A DNA stretch of 64,000 bases from Rugalucina vietnamica (lineage: Eukaryota > Mollusca > Bivalvia > Lucinida > Lucinidae), in contig OZ024876.1 in assembly GCA_964017185.1 (NCBI GenBank), forward strand, positions 35,441,278-35,505,277, written 5' to 3'. Both the position numbers and the translations under genes were made by a program. The notes below the pieces were generated by a model, which saw nothing but the letters and a program-made list of their open reading frames with translations, did no database searches and had not been told where the DNA came from. Shown here piece after piece: positions 45,301 to 49,096 of the stretch (within the stretch, counting starts at the first letter, position 1; the number at the start of each line of letters is the position of its first letter).

Positions 45301-47918
45301 GTTCGTAAACACGGACACTGCCACAAAAACCTAAAAATCAGTCAATGCAGTGAAGTTTTAGATAGCAAACTATGATCTGTAGTCTTTCAGGGCAGCCATT
45401 TTGAAAATGGCGGCCATTTTGTCCGCCATTTTGAATTTTCGGCTGGACAACGGTATTTTTCAAAATAGTAGGGCATTCTGAGCCTACATGCCAAATTCCA
45501 TGCTTGTTTCACCAAATGCACGATTGTTTCACTAATCTGCCTAGCTAACAGAAGATTAATGTTAATGGAAAATTTAAGCCCCTGGGGGGTTGTCTGCCCC
45601 TGCCCCGGGGCTATATACATGTACATGTATATTTCCATAATAATAAAACATCTTCTCCCTTGAAACCACTTGGCCAATCAAAGCCAAACTTCATATGGAG
45701 CATCCTTGGGAAGGGGGAAAGATAGTTTATATAAATGGTCAAGGTCACATGACCAAGGTGGCTGCCATGGCTATTAATAGAAAAAAACCTTTAAAAATCT
45801 TCTTCTCCAGAACCAAAAGGCTAATGATTTTGAAACTTGGTGTGAAGCATCAGTGACTGGAGCTCTACAAAGTTTATATAAATCATGACCCTGGGATGAC
45901 CTTGACCTGTTTTACGGCAAGGTCAACATAGGCCACTCATGCATTTGAATGGGGAAAAGTGTTAAAATGTCATTTGTAGGGAAAAACTTGCAGGAAATGG
46001 GCAAATGGACTTAAGATTGATGATTCTGAAAAAAATTGGACCCCAAGGGTCTGTCTGCCCCCACCCCGGGGCAATATACATGTATATTACAGTGATATTC
46101 AAAGATCTTCTTCTCTGAAACCGCTTCGCCAATCAAAGCCAAACTTTATGTGGAGCATTCTTAGGAAGAGTGAATGAAAGTTTGTATAACTGGTCAAGGT
46201 CACATGACCAAGATGGCCACCATGGCTATAAATAGCAAAAACCTTTAAAAATCTTCTCCAGAACCAGAAGGCCTATGATTTTGAAACTTGGCATGAAGCA
46301 TCAAGCAATGGAGCTCTACAAAGTTTGTATAAATCATGACCCTGGGATGACCTCTTTTTGACGGCAATGTCAACTTAGGTTGCCCACACATTTGAATGGG
46401 GAAAATTGTTACAATGTCATTTGAAGGGCAAAACTTGCAGTAAATTGGCAAATCGACTGAATCTTTATGATTTAAAAAAGAAATTGACTCAAGAGTTTGC
46501 ACTGAACCTGCCCTGGGGTTATATACATGTATATTACCATTCTAGTCAAACAAGTTTATTGGTATATATCTCAGGTCTCAGGTGAGCATTTACAGGACCA
46601 TTGGTCATCTGGTTTTTGTTCAGATGGGATAAGAACTCTGGTTGCTATGGCAACTTAAGCTTCTCATGAATTTATAAGGGGAAAATGTGAAAATTTCTTT
46701 TACGTGACTTTTTTGCTGTTTCAGTGAAGATATTTGAATTTTGTTTAACAGAAATGCCTATTTATTAGTTCTCTGTGTTTCGTATGATTTTTGTCATGTA
46801 CACTTATTTTGATTGGCTTCTGGGGCCCTCTAAAGGGTAAATATTCAAAGATCTTCTATGAAACTGCTTGGCCAATCAAAGCCAAATTTTATAGGAAGCA
46901 TCTATGAGAAAGGGGAACCAGTGTATTAATAAATAATCCAGGTCACATGACCAAGATGGCTGCCATGCCAATATATGGTAAAAACCCTTTAAAAATCTTC
47001 TCCTGAACCACTGGACCGATTTCAATGAAACTTGGCATGTTTCATCAGGTACTGGAGTTCTACAATGTGTATATAAATCATCAACAAAATATAGTTGACC
47101 CTTATTTTTTTCTTGTCCGAGCTATGCTCCTTTGAAATGAGCCACCTCGTGGGAAACCCAACAATGTGGTTTCCGAACAGGTCTGACACAAACCGGCCAG
47201 TACAAGCACAGAAGATGGTTAGAGACTTGAAATTTTGGATCTAGAAAGTAGAGGAATTGTACTATCAGTGTAGCGAAAACAAAGAGGCGCTGATCAGCTT
47301 CGCGGTTACCGCGAAGCTGATCTGCGTCTTTGTTTTCGCATATTCAGGTTGTTGGTTTTATCATGAGGCGGCTCAAATGTTTTAGGGGAAAAACTTTGAA
47401 CAGTAAATGCTAGGGTTTAGAAATGTCACATATTCCTCATGAGAAAATAGTTGAGCTATATTTTTTCATGTCCAAGTGATGGCCCTGAACTATGTCCCTT
47501 TTAAAATGAAACATGTAAGTCTTGTGTGCAAGATATCTCAAAACATATTTGAGCTAAAGCCTTTATTGCTAAATGGTGCTGAGTAGATCACCTTATTATC
47601 TTCTGAGAAGTTTTTGTCAAAATTTGAAAGAATTTAAGAGTTTTCAAATTTTTGATAGATTTCACCACTTCAAATTGGCATTGATAAACCATGCCACTTT
47701 ATGGGCAAACCATTATATTGGTGGAAGGCACTCATTCAAACACTCATTTCGAGTTTACAATTAATTTTAAGAGTTTCACAGCTTTTCTGGCACAGTTTTT
47801 ACAAAATTATCTTTTTCAAATGCAGCAAGCTAAATATTTACACTATCAGGAACATGTCATAATTACATTTTTGTTTGTGAATTTCAGAGCAATCCCATCT
47901 TGGCGACAAGGTCCTTGA
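14827..47918 (+). CDS. CCDC112: CCDC112, coiled-coil domain protein, 13 exons (gene span)
   Basis: Orthologue of animal CCDC112, a coiled-coil protein reported at centrosomes/centriolar satellites and linked to cilia. Thirteen exons with GT..AG borders and consistent phases give 471 codons and a stop, close to the vertebrate length once its variable N-terminus is discounted. Diagnostic blocks in order are HLYSRRSDFRHDFSQLEDL, ELRDMKPTPEFVEKLKVIME, FMEQNGGVRGGWDEYDHQTF, HEDWYQEYLFLNETKK, a long charged coiled coil (AQREERKLREELDKRKKQED), ERDPNRLLQPTAGWRNRARD and the terminal PHRAIPSWRQGP. The first coding exon upstream of 14827 is unassigned. Introns are almost wholly repeats. Exon coordinates are given separately. 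Confidence 0.93.
14951..15163. mobile_element. GAGCCGC hairpin MITE, copy 2
   Basis: TGAGCTGCCTCATGGGAAAA at the left and CACGAGGTGGATCA at the right. The hairpin is shortened: one side of the central stem is deleted. It begins 27 bp after a splice donor. Confidence 0.8.
15178..15345 (+). repeat. Degenerate SINE copy, head-to-tail with the next
   Basis: Shares GTGTCCTTAAGCAAGACACA, CTCCCTA and GAATGAGATGTTAAGC words with the intact SINE that follows. The tRNA-like head is badly decayed. Confidence 0.55.
15350..15552 (+). repeat. tRNA-derived SINE
   Basis: The head is tRNA-like with an A box (TGGTGTAGTGGTAGAGCATT) and a B box (GGGTTCAATCCCC). A conserved body follows (TTTGAGCAAGACACATTAAC, GTTGTTGACTGGGACGTTAA), then a CAAACAAACAAA tail. 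Other copies are at 1-170 and, on the minus strand, 35378-35580. Confidence 0.85.
15807..16039. mobile_element. GAGCCGC hairpin MITE, copy 3
   Basis: Both ends present (TGAGCCGCCTTCTGGGAAAA / CATGTGGCAGCTCA). The central stem surrounds TACCGCGAAGCTGATC. Orientation of the AGGCCCGAC-type arm is opposite to copies 1 and 2. Confidence 0.85.
16190..16311 (+). CDS. CCDC112: CCDC112 exon 2 of the confident set
   Basis: Acceptor TTCCTTCAG|GATT, donor GAAC|GTAGGT. Reads QAMEREKCTHLYSRRSDFRH and LEDLDNKTNSARKAE, strongly conserved with vertebrate CCDC112. Confidence 0.93.
16573..16645. mobile_element. GAGCCGC MITE, left-end fragment
   Basis: TGAGCCACCGCATGGGAAAA followed by one side of the hairpin, truncated at about 16645. 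Confidence 0.7.
16659..16912. mobile_element. GAGCCGC hairpin MITE, copy 4
   Basis: Ends TGAGCCGCTTCATGAGAAAA and CGCATCACGGCTCA. The stem is GCAGATCAGCTTCGCAGTGA and complement. Lies directly beside the preceding fragment. Confidence 0.85.
17043..17254 (-). mobile_element. CATCAGG/GGCGG hairpin MITE (reverse copy)
   Basis: Contains the hairpin AACATAGATTGTGGGTACAC...GAGTACCCACAATCTATGTT and the flanking TACCCCTGCATACCCC and ACACGGACATGTTTTC words of the family in reverse complement. The GGCGG loop is lost. It ends 16 bp before a CCDC112 acceptor. Confidence 0.8.
17271..17360 (+). CDS. CCDC112: CCDC112 exon 3
   Basis: Acceptor GTTTTCAG|AGATC, donor GAAT|GTAAGT. Reads KQQLEKINHMVKRFHKELRD then MKPTPE. 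Confidence 0.93.
17458..17580 (+). mobile_element. CATCAGG MITE, left-half fragment
   Basis: CATCAGGAAAACATGTCCAT, then CCCCTTTTTTATAGTAAAAC and CAGGGGTAAAC; the hairpin and right half are absent. Confidence 0.7.
17880..18012. mobile_element. GAGCCGC MITE fragments
   Basis: A right end (ACAGCTGATCTGCGCCTTTG to GACGCAGCTCA at 17953), followed by a scrap with TCTGATCAGCACCTTTG. Confidence 0.65.
18252..18485 (+). mobile_element. GGGACGCC hairpin MITE, copy 2
   Basis: TAGGCTTAACTCGTATATGC at the left; the hairpin CAAACAGTATAGCCCTAGAT...CATCTGGGGCTATTCTGTTT in the middle; TTCGTCAAAAATGGGTTAAT at the right. It is the reverse orientation of 7851-8077. It ends about 29 bp before a CCDC112 acceptor. 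Confidence 0.8.
18514..18589 (+). CDS. CCDC112: CCDC112 exon 4
   Basis: Acceptor AATTATAG|TTGTAG, donor AAAAC|GTAAGT. Reads FVEKLKVIMEEIEGTINAFK EQQRK in two blocks; the phase joins both neighbours. Confidence 0.93.
18597..18875. repeat. Minisatellite, nine 31-bp units
   Basis: Nine copies of a 31-bp unit beginning TATACTCTTCTTCCTCTTCA, eight identical and one with a single change (CATCC for CTTCC). It starts only seven bases after a CCDC112 splice donor. The pyrimidine-rich unit is itself polypyrimidine-tract-like. Confidence 0.95.
19014..19248. mobile_element. GAGCCGC hairpin MITE, copy 5
   Basis: Ends TGAGCCATCTCGTGGGAAAA and CATGAGGCGGCTCA. Core GCGAAAACAAAGGCGCTGAT and complement around GGTTACC. 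Confidence 0.85.
19309..19545. mobile_element. GAGCCGC hairpin MITE, copy 6
   Basis: Ends TGAGCCGCGACGCGAGAAAA and CACGATGCGGCTCA. Nearly the same subfamily as 58191-58427 (GGTCTTCGGGGTTTCCGACC in both). Confidence 0.85.
19546..19928. other. No recognised feature
   Basis: Intronic AT-rich sequence of CCDC112 with nothing I can name. Confidence 0.5.
19929..20184. mobile_element. GAGCCGC hairpin MITE, copy 7
   Basis: Ends TGAGTTGCAGCATAAGAAAA and CATGTCATGGCTCA, both diverged. The stem arm is partly duplicated (GAAGCTCAGATCACGAAGCT). Confidence 0.8.
20225..20461. mobile_element. GAGCCGC hairpin MITE, copy 8
   Basis: Left end TGAGACGTGTCATGAGAAAA, right end CATGACGCGGCTCA; the stem surrounds AAAACTGCAAAGCTGTTTTG. 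Confidence 0.8.
20542..20725 (+). CDS. CCDC112: CCDC112 exon 5
   Basis: Acceptor CCCTTGTAG|TTATG, donor TTTGAG|GTAGGT. Encodes YEEILLEERTTWLEIQALEK KFDSW..., ending DLPPEVAAFE. Phase in 2, out 0. Confidence 0.92.
20741..21074. mobile_element. GAGCCGC hairpin MITE, copy 9 (long form)
   Basis: Left end TGAGCCGCGTCGTGGGAAAA starts 15 bp after a splice donor. The central stem is long and nearly perfect. The right side carries a second AATTTCAAGCTTCTAGC arm mirroring GCTAGAATCTTGAAATT, giving a larger overall palindrome than most copies. Confidence 0.85.
21222..21450 (-). mobile_element. GGGACGCC hairpin MITE, copy 3 (decayed)
   Basis: Retains AAATTTCTCTGAGCATACAG, a degenerate stem with TGCTGCATTCTGTGGCGTCC, and the TTAGTACAAAAATGGTTAA end. 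Confidence 0.55.
21672..21758 (+). CDS. CCDC112: CCDC112 exon 6
   Basis: Twenty-nine codons, phase 0 to 0. Reads KFMEQNGGVRGGWDEYDHQT then FLKFRHRYQ, one of the best conserved segments of the family. Confidence 0.95.
21767..22043 (+). mobile_element. CATCAGG/GGCGG hairpin MITE
   Basis: Starts CATCAGGAAAACATGTCCGT nine bases after a splice donor. The hairpin is GAGATCGTGGGTACTCAGCG AGGCGGTTCT...CAACAATCAATGTTTTGAGC. It ends ...GCATGGGCAAGTTATCGTAG. Confidence 0.8.
22232..22550 (+). mobile_element. Right-half copy of the CGTTACG inverted-repeat element
   Basis: About 80 percent identical to 29018-29348: CTAGCTTCCCGTTGCACTA, TTTTATCATGGCCCATTACG, GTCTGAAACGTGACTGCCGT, ending GTGTAAACGCTA. The left half is absent. 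Confidence 0.75.
22553..22653. mobile_element. GAGCCGC MITE, right-half fragment
   Basis: GCGAAAACAAAGATGCTGAT to CACATGATGCAGCTCA; abuts the preceding element. Confidence 0.7.
22731..22966. mobile_element. GAGCCGC hairpin MITE, copy 10
   Basis: Ends TGAGCCATGTCATGAGAAAA and CATGATGTGGCTCA; intact stem around AGTTACTGCG. Confidence 0.85.
23025..23544. repeat. 260-bp tandem duplication containing a MITE left half
   Basis: Two units (23025-23284, 23285-23544) each begin CTACCCCACTAACATAAC and contain TGAGCCACCGCATCAGAAAA plus the hairpin GCAGATCAGCTGTGGAGTAA. They differ at only a few positions, so the duplication is recent. The second unit keeps the element's true right end. Confidence 0.9.
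23372..23612. mobile_element. GAGCCGC hairpin MITE, copy 11
   Basis: Complete copy overlapping the second duplication unit, ending CATGCAGAGGCTC 14 bp before a CCDC112 acceptor. Between the element and the exon there is only TTTTCCCCTGACAG. Confidence 0.8.
23627..23776 (+). CDS. CCDC112: CCDC112 exon 7
   Basis: Fifty codons, phase 0 to 0. Reads GKPVFLTHVLPAIPTRTEEE, HEDWYQEYLFLNETKKDAIK and KWKEKRE. Confidence 0.95.
23777..24404. other. No recognised feature
   Basis: Intron sequence. A short CGCG-rich patch at 23813-23930 (ATTCGGAAATCTTCGCGTG) looks like a decayed repeat but has no second copy here. Confidence 0.45.
24405..24587 (-). repeat. Inverted partner of 33774-33935
   Basis: About 162 bp match the reverse complement of 33774-33935 at roughly 96 percent, e.g. 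GGTATTTCATGATTAGGGCA here and TGCCCTAATCATGAAATACC there. The pair flanks one CCDC112 exon (27829-27960). Confidence 0.85.
24588..25384. other. No recognised feature
   Basis: Intron sequence. A very decayed GAGCCGC-type scrap may lie at 24855-24925 (TAAGAAAACCTGCCATCTG). Nothing else recognised. Confidence 0.4.
25627..25738 (+). repeat. SINE 3'-end fragment with A-rich tail
   Basis: Contains TTCCCATGGTACTGGCTAAT and GAAAAGTTGTTGATTTGGAA followed by a run of A. It resembles the body and end of the SINE at 15350. Confidence 0.5.
25998..27153 (+). repeat. TATAGCCCCGC element with seven 151-bp tandem units
   Basis: Begins TATAGCCCCGCTTTG and ends GAAGCGGGGCTATA, an inverted repeat. The interior is about seven units of about 151 bp (GACAAGATCTAGCTTGGGAT recurs near 26177, 26327, 26478, 26628, 26779, 26931). 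Near the start is CCTTCCGTTATTCCGTAATT. The even unit length leaves long spurious frames on the minus strand, which I do not consider genes. Confidence 0.85.
27154..27571. other. No gene; homopolymer G run
   Basis: A G-run of about 33 bases at 27341-27373, preceded by GGGACTCGG and mirrored by CCGAGTCCC at 27259, so the region could form a hairpin (27250-27345). Otherwise nothing recognised. Confidence 0.5.
27572..27803. mobile_element. GAGCCGC hairpin MITE, copy 12
   Basis: Ends TGAGCCACGTTAGGAGAAAC and TATGAGGTGGCTCA; strong stem around GTAACTGC. Ends 25 bp before a CCDC112 acceptor. Confidence 0.85.
27829..27960 (+). CDS. CCDC112: CCDC112 exon 8
   Basis: Forty-four codons, phase 0 to 0. 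Lysine/glutamate-rich coiled coil: FEKDELLAKASKDKEDEKDE ... QMEQERLERKTHLNAWK, matching the segment before the LNAWK-type motif in vertebrates. Confidence 0.92.
28141..28230 (+). repeat. tRNA-like SINE head
   Basis: TTTGGCTCAGTGGTTAGAGC is a good A box, and GGAATAGAATCC a decayed B box, about 35 bp apart; a T-run follows. The acceptor ends do not pair, so it is not a tRNA gene. Confidence 0.5.
28287..29352. mobile_element. CGTTACG-rich element with 28-bp inverted ends
   Basis: Left end TAATACTGCGTTTACACTAT plus GTTCCCGGCGG; right end is its reverse complement. The interior is dense in short TTACG/CGTAA words (over thirty), alternating strands in the two halves, and has no convincing gene. 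It resembles a non-autonomous DNA transposon. A half copy is at 22232-22550. The end word TTTACACTATGTTCCCGGC is unusual for the region in GC content. Confidence 0.75.
29353..29668. other. No recognised feature
   Basis: Intron sequence, nothing recognised. Confidence 0.5.
29669..31634 (+). repeat. AGCTCACCTGAG repeat, about ten 165-bp internal units
   Basis: Starts AGCTCACCTGAGCCGAAGGC, a hairpin with TCACAGGTGAGCT, then CGTCGTCCGT runs. The interior is about ten units of about 165 bp (GCCCACAGCTTTGATATTT recurs near 29949, 30113, 30277, 30436, 30603, 30769, 30934, 31099, 31267). It ends CAGGTGAGCTACAGGACCAA TGGTCCTCTAG. Confidence 0.88.
31635..33773 (+). repeat. AGCTCACCTGAG repeat, four 465-bp internal units
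   Basis: A second full copy head-to-tail with the first, but with a different internal unit: about 465 bp, marked by CAAAGATCTTCTTCTCTGAA near 31732, 32197, 32663 and 33129. Each unit includes CATGACCAAGATGGCCGCC and ACCTTGACCTATTTTACGGC. Ends TTCAGGTGAGCGTTCTCAGG ACCAATGGTCCTCTGG. Confidence 0.88.
33774..33935 (+). repeat. Inverted partner of 24405-24587
   Basis: ACTATATGGAGGAAATAGTC to AACCCCTAAGAATGTCAC; see the partner. It sits exactly at the end of the preceding repeat copy, splitting it from the fragment that follows. Confidence 0.85.
33936..34095 (+). repeat. AGCTCACCTGAG repeat, 3' fragment
   Basis: AATGGCCCAAGGGCTTCATC, ATGTTTATTGGTATATGCAG and the end CTCAGGTGAGCGTTTACAGG ACCATTGGTCCTCTGG. 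Nearly the same as 62880-63000. Confidence 0.8.
34215..34358. mobile_element. GAGCCGC MITE, right-half fragment
   Basis: From GTAACCGCGAAGCTGACCAG to CAGACCTGGTCGGCTCA; left half missing; abuts the next full copy. Confidence 0.7.
34360..34594. mobile_element. GAGCCGC hairpin MITE, copy 13
   Basis: Ends TGAGCCACCCCATGGGAAAA and CACGAGGCGGCGCA. The stem GCGAAAACAAAGGCGCAGAT is perfect apart from one base. It ends 29 bp before a CCDC112 acceptor. Confidence 0.88.
34624..34719 (+). CDS. CCDC112: CCDC112 exon 9
   Basis: Thirty-two codons, phase 0 to 0: VQKELEKAQREERKLREELD KRKKQEDWKKKQ. Coiled coil. Confidence 0.92.
34763..35256 (+). repeat. AGCTCACCTGAG repeat, short divergent copy
   Basis: AGCTTACCTGAGCAGAAGGC at the left; two internal units with GGCCACGCCCCGGGG and CATGCCCCTGGGG; ends TTTCAGGTGAGCTTCAGGAC. 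Confidence 0.75.
35378..35580 (-). repeat. tRNA-derived SINE (minus strand)
   Basis: Reverse complement carries GGCGTAGTGGTAGAGCATAG (A box), GGGTTCAATCCCAACAGG (B box), the body TGTGTCCTTGAGCAAGACAC and a CAAACAAA tail. Closest relative here is 15350-15552. Confidence 0.85.
35780..35929 (+). CDS. CCDC112: CCDC112 exon 10
   Basis: Fifty codons, phase 0 to 0: EEMKAQVEQHRRQKQEEEEF LKQQEALWEEEERERKKQMS then AREITKFRQR. The EITKFRQR motif is the family's EISRFQER. Confidence 0.94.
36180..36404. mobile_element. GAGCCGC hairpin MITE, copy 14
   Basis: Left end diverged (AGGAGAAAACCAGATATTTG). Perfect stem GCAAAAACAAAGGCGCAGAT...AGCGCCTTTGTTTTTGC. It ends GAGACTCTGCTCA, 12 bp before a CCDC112 acceptor. 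Confidence 0.82.
36417..36512 (+). CDS. CCDC112: CCDC112 exon 11
   Basis: Thirty-two codons, phase 0 to 0: DERVLQTKLAKDRAKQEEQK EKEKRLERLKQQ. Confidence 0.93.
36513..37447. other. Intron, no gene; small hairpin
   Basis: Only a short inverted repeat stands out: TTTTTCACTCTATTTCA at 37211 and TGAAATAGAGTGAAAAAT at 37297. Confidence 0.45.
37448..38543. mobile_element. GGTTAGAAATAAG-ended element
   Basis: The ends are inverted: AGGGTTAGAAATAAGCAG at the left and CTTATTTCTAACACTG at the right. The left interior has TTGCCCGTCACGGGTTAAAT and GGCCCCCAGG; the right has GGGGGCAAGTTCAGTTT. No transposase. A 24-bp direct repeat (GGCCACTGAGTGTATATATAG) lies at 38382-38430. No clear target duplication. 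Confidence 0.5.
38669..38748 (+). repeat. GATATTGCTATATT tandem repeat, left block
   Basis: Four to five units of about 20 bp of the type TTGCTATATTGAAGTTGATA. One more unit lies at 39300-39325, directly before a CCDC112 exon, on the other side of the hairpin element. Confidence 0.8.
38749..39298. mobile_element. Hairpin element inserted in the GATATTGC array
   Basis: At 38751-38879 two 58-bp arms (ATTAATCAAGTTATTTCGTA ... and complement) flank GGACGGAGGCCGAGG. The rest includes four GAGGTCAGCTGTATTAGG-type words and ends TAAGTTAATTAATAAAAG. The AT-rich borders and split tandem array suggest an inserted DNA element. Confidence 0.6.
39330..39433 (+). CDS. CCDC112: CCDC112 exon 12
   Basis: Acceptor TTGATATAGAG|GTAGAG, donor CATAG|GTAAAG. 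Reads VERDPNRLLQPTAGWRNRAR then DKTTSGGQVLHLPH, the counterpart of the conserved RDPSRLYKPTKGW region. The acceptor lies in a unit of the GATATTGC tandem repeat and has almost no pyrimidine tract. Confidence 0.92.
39454..39715 (+). mobile_element. CATCAGG/GGCGG hairpin MITE
   Basis: Begins 21 bp after a splice donor with CATCAGGAAAACATATCTGT. The hairpin is AACATAGATTTTGGGTACTC...AACTGCCTCAGTGAGGCGGT...ACCCACAATCAATGTT. Confidence 0.85.
39716..40678. other. No gene; one repeat scrap
   Basis: A scrap of the AGCTCACCTGAG family at 39789-39825 (TAGCTCACCTGAGCTTAAGG). The rest is AT-rich and unrecognised. Confidence 0.45.
40679..40870 (+). repeat. tRNA-like SINE head
   Basis: TTGGCCGAGGGGTTAAGAGC resembles the A box of a Ser/Leu-type tRNA, and GGTTCCAGCCCCGC a B box. 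The first 30 bp are preceded by a partial duplicate (GCCGCTAAGAGCGCTGTTTC). No proper acceptor stem. Confidence 0.55.
40933..41387 (+). repeat. AGCTCACCTGAG repeat, part left of the giant foldback
   Basis: Intact start AGCTCACCTGAGCCGAAAGC, TCCGTCGTCC runs and one internal unit. It is cut at 41387 (GGACA) by the foldback and continues at 45548 (ACAGAAG). Confidence 0.85.
42880..43560 (+). pseudogene. LINE ORF2 C-terminal remnant, left foldback arm
   Basis: Broken frames encode AQCALALIST-type and GDEKKQREKTHQEAS pieces, then GRPKKT near 43425, the motif that ends many LINE ORF2 proteins. It contains stops and frameshifts. Confidence 0.6.
43855..44606 (-). pseudogene. LINE ORF2 C-terminal remnant, right foldback arm
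   Basis: On the minus strand: CPCSDFNCASCLGLASLMDG, FGDEKKQRENTHQEASIEVL, then YAAETCAMPVTTLNHLRCYG, VHLICNVKENDK, and PKKTWDEVLQDSRKKLGMDL. These are typical of the region after the RT in several LINE clades. This arm keeps the frame better than the left arm. The two LINE ends face each other. Confidence 0.7.
45548..46620 (+). repeat. AGCTCACCTGAG repeat, part right of the giant foldback
   Basis: Continues the unit cut at 41387, with two further internal units (CTTCTCTGAAACCGCTTCG near 46107; GGTCACATGACCAAG near 45743 and 46197) and the usual end TCTCAGGTGAGCATTTACAG GACCATTGGTC. Confidence 0.85.
46800..47110 (+). repeat. AGCTCACCTGAG repeat, internal fragment
   Basis: ACTGCTTGGCCAATCAAAGC, GGTCACATGACCAAGATGGC and CTGGACCGATTTCAATGAAA; no end present. 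Confidence 0.7.
47138..47375. mobile_element. GAGCCGC hairpin MITE, copy 15
   Basis: Ends TGAGCCACCTCGTGGGAAAC and CATGAGGCGGCTCA; stem around TTCGCGGTTACCGCGAA. Confidence 0.88.
47376..47887. other. CCDC112 last intron, no other feature
   Basis: AT-rich, nothing recognised; ends GTGAATTTCAG at the last acceptor. Confidence 0.5.
47888..47918 (+). CDS. CCDC112: CCDC112 last exon
   Basis: Acceptor GAATTTCAG|AGCA. The split codon and ten more give RAIPSWRQGP and TGA, matching the conserved HRAIPTWRQG end of the family. Confidence 0.92.
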
Positions 47919-48245
47919 TGTTCGTGCTTGATCTTTTTCCTGGGTCAGAAAAATATACTTTTGGCAAGGACAACATTGAAAATGTCTGCAATGTAATGAC
48001 AGACAAGTTTGTGACAATCCAGAGAACAAGATCTAAATCAGAAGGGTGCAAATTTCTCGAATGAATGCAGAGAGGAGCAAATGAAAACAGTCTTGACTGA
48101 GGATGTCAATGAATATTCAGATGATCAACAACTTGCATTTCATACAAATATTTTAATGCATTTCATGGATTTGAAATTTACATTATTTTCTTACCTGCAA
48201 TATTTTAAATTGTATTCTTGCATAGATATCTATGTGCATAGCTGT
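47919..48245 (+). other. Probable CCDC112 3' UTR
   Basis: Follows the stop codon and is free of recognised repeats. I see no canonical AATAAA here, so the transcript end is not defined. Confidence 0.4.
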
Positions 48246-48640
48246 TTGAAGCCGTTTTTGATTGGTCGAAAGCCGTGTTCAAACCGCAAAACCCATGTTC
48301 AAATTATGAAATTCACGGGCTGTTTGAACATGGGTTTTTGCCGACGTCATTGGGCAAAGTGACGTGACGTCATGTATTTTGTAGAAACAAAATGGCCGAC
48401 GTTGAAGAAGCTCTGCGGTTTTTGGTGCGTTTTTACGTTGTTAATGTTATTTTAAAGGGATTAGAGTAAAATGCAAGAATAGCGATCAACCATGGTTTGT
48501 TTCAGTGTTCAAAATTCGCTGGATCACTCTGAAAGAGTTTGAACACGCGGCCTGCAGCCTTGTGTTCAAACACCTTCCTCGTGATCCATCAAATGTTTGA
48601 ACACTGAAAACCATGGTTGATCCCTATATTTGACATGGGG
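48246..48640. mobile_element. Foldback repeat with GTTCAAAC and TGACGTCA-like palindromes
   Basis: Contains inverted words CCATGTTCAAA / TTTGAACATGG at 48289 and 48322, TGACGTGACGTCAT at 48360, and a larger inverted pair GATCAACCATGGTTTGTTTC (48486) / GAAAACCATGGTTGATC (48605). An ATG at 48392 opens a 25-codon frame (MADVEEALRFLVRFYV). I read the whole as a DNA-type repeat, not a gene. Confidence 0.6.
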
Positions 48641-48700
48641 AAGACTTCGAAGACCAGCATTGAAAAGTACATGTAATGTTGCTCTGAGATGTGTAAGAAA

Positions 48701-48932
48701 TGAGCCTTCCCATGAGAAAACCAACAATCTGAGTTTCTGCCCATGTCTGACACAAACCGGGCTGTGCAGCAATAGAAGATGGCTGGAGGCTGCATTTTTG
48801 ATTTACAATGTAGATGAATTGTACATTTCCTATAGTGAAAACACAGGCGCTGATCAGCTTCGTAGTTACGAAGCTGGTCTGCACCTTTGTTTTCACAAAT
48901 GCAGATTGTTGGTTTTCTGATGTGGCAGCTCA
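48701..48932. mobile_element. GAGCCGC hairpin MITE, copy 16
   Basis: Ends TGAGCCTTCCCATGAGAAAA and TGATGTGGCAGCTCA; stem shortened around CGTAGTTACG. Confidence 0.82.
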
Positions 48933-49096
48933 AATATTGGTCAATTGCAAATTGCAATTACATTTAACAGTTTGATACTTTGTTGATACATGCTGGTAAG
49001 GTTATTAAGTCATGAAAATTTTTTCATTTGATCTGTGCCTTGAGAAAAATTTAAAAGTTGTTGGGGTAAAATGATAACTCAGTCCTACGGTACAGC

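Larger units (their letters stand above)
41388..45547. mobile_element. 4.16-kb foldback element with about 2-kb arms
   Basis: The left end TAGCTAGGCAGATTA and the right end TAATCTGCCTAGCTA are exact inverses, flanked by ACA on both sides, inside another repeat. Arms match almost end to end: AAAATGGCCGCC blocks at 41500-41730 with 45230-45430, CATGACATATTTGTCAAATG at 41856 with its complement near 45075, and a coding-derived part 42890-43560 with 43860-44600. The left arm has an extra duplication of about 560 bp (41590-42115 and 42165-42690). The spacer, about 43600-43800, is itself partly palindromic. Confidence 0.85.

Noticed and set aside
41388-45547. Polinton or virus-like element because of the long inverted arms
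   Set aside because: No polymerase B, integrase or capsid-like frame; the only coding traces are LINE ORF2 ends.
48392-48470. First exon of a new gene (MADVEEALRFL)
   Set aside because: Embedded in inverted repeats typical of a mobile element, and no downstream exon was found. Kept as a finding only.
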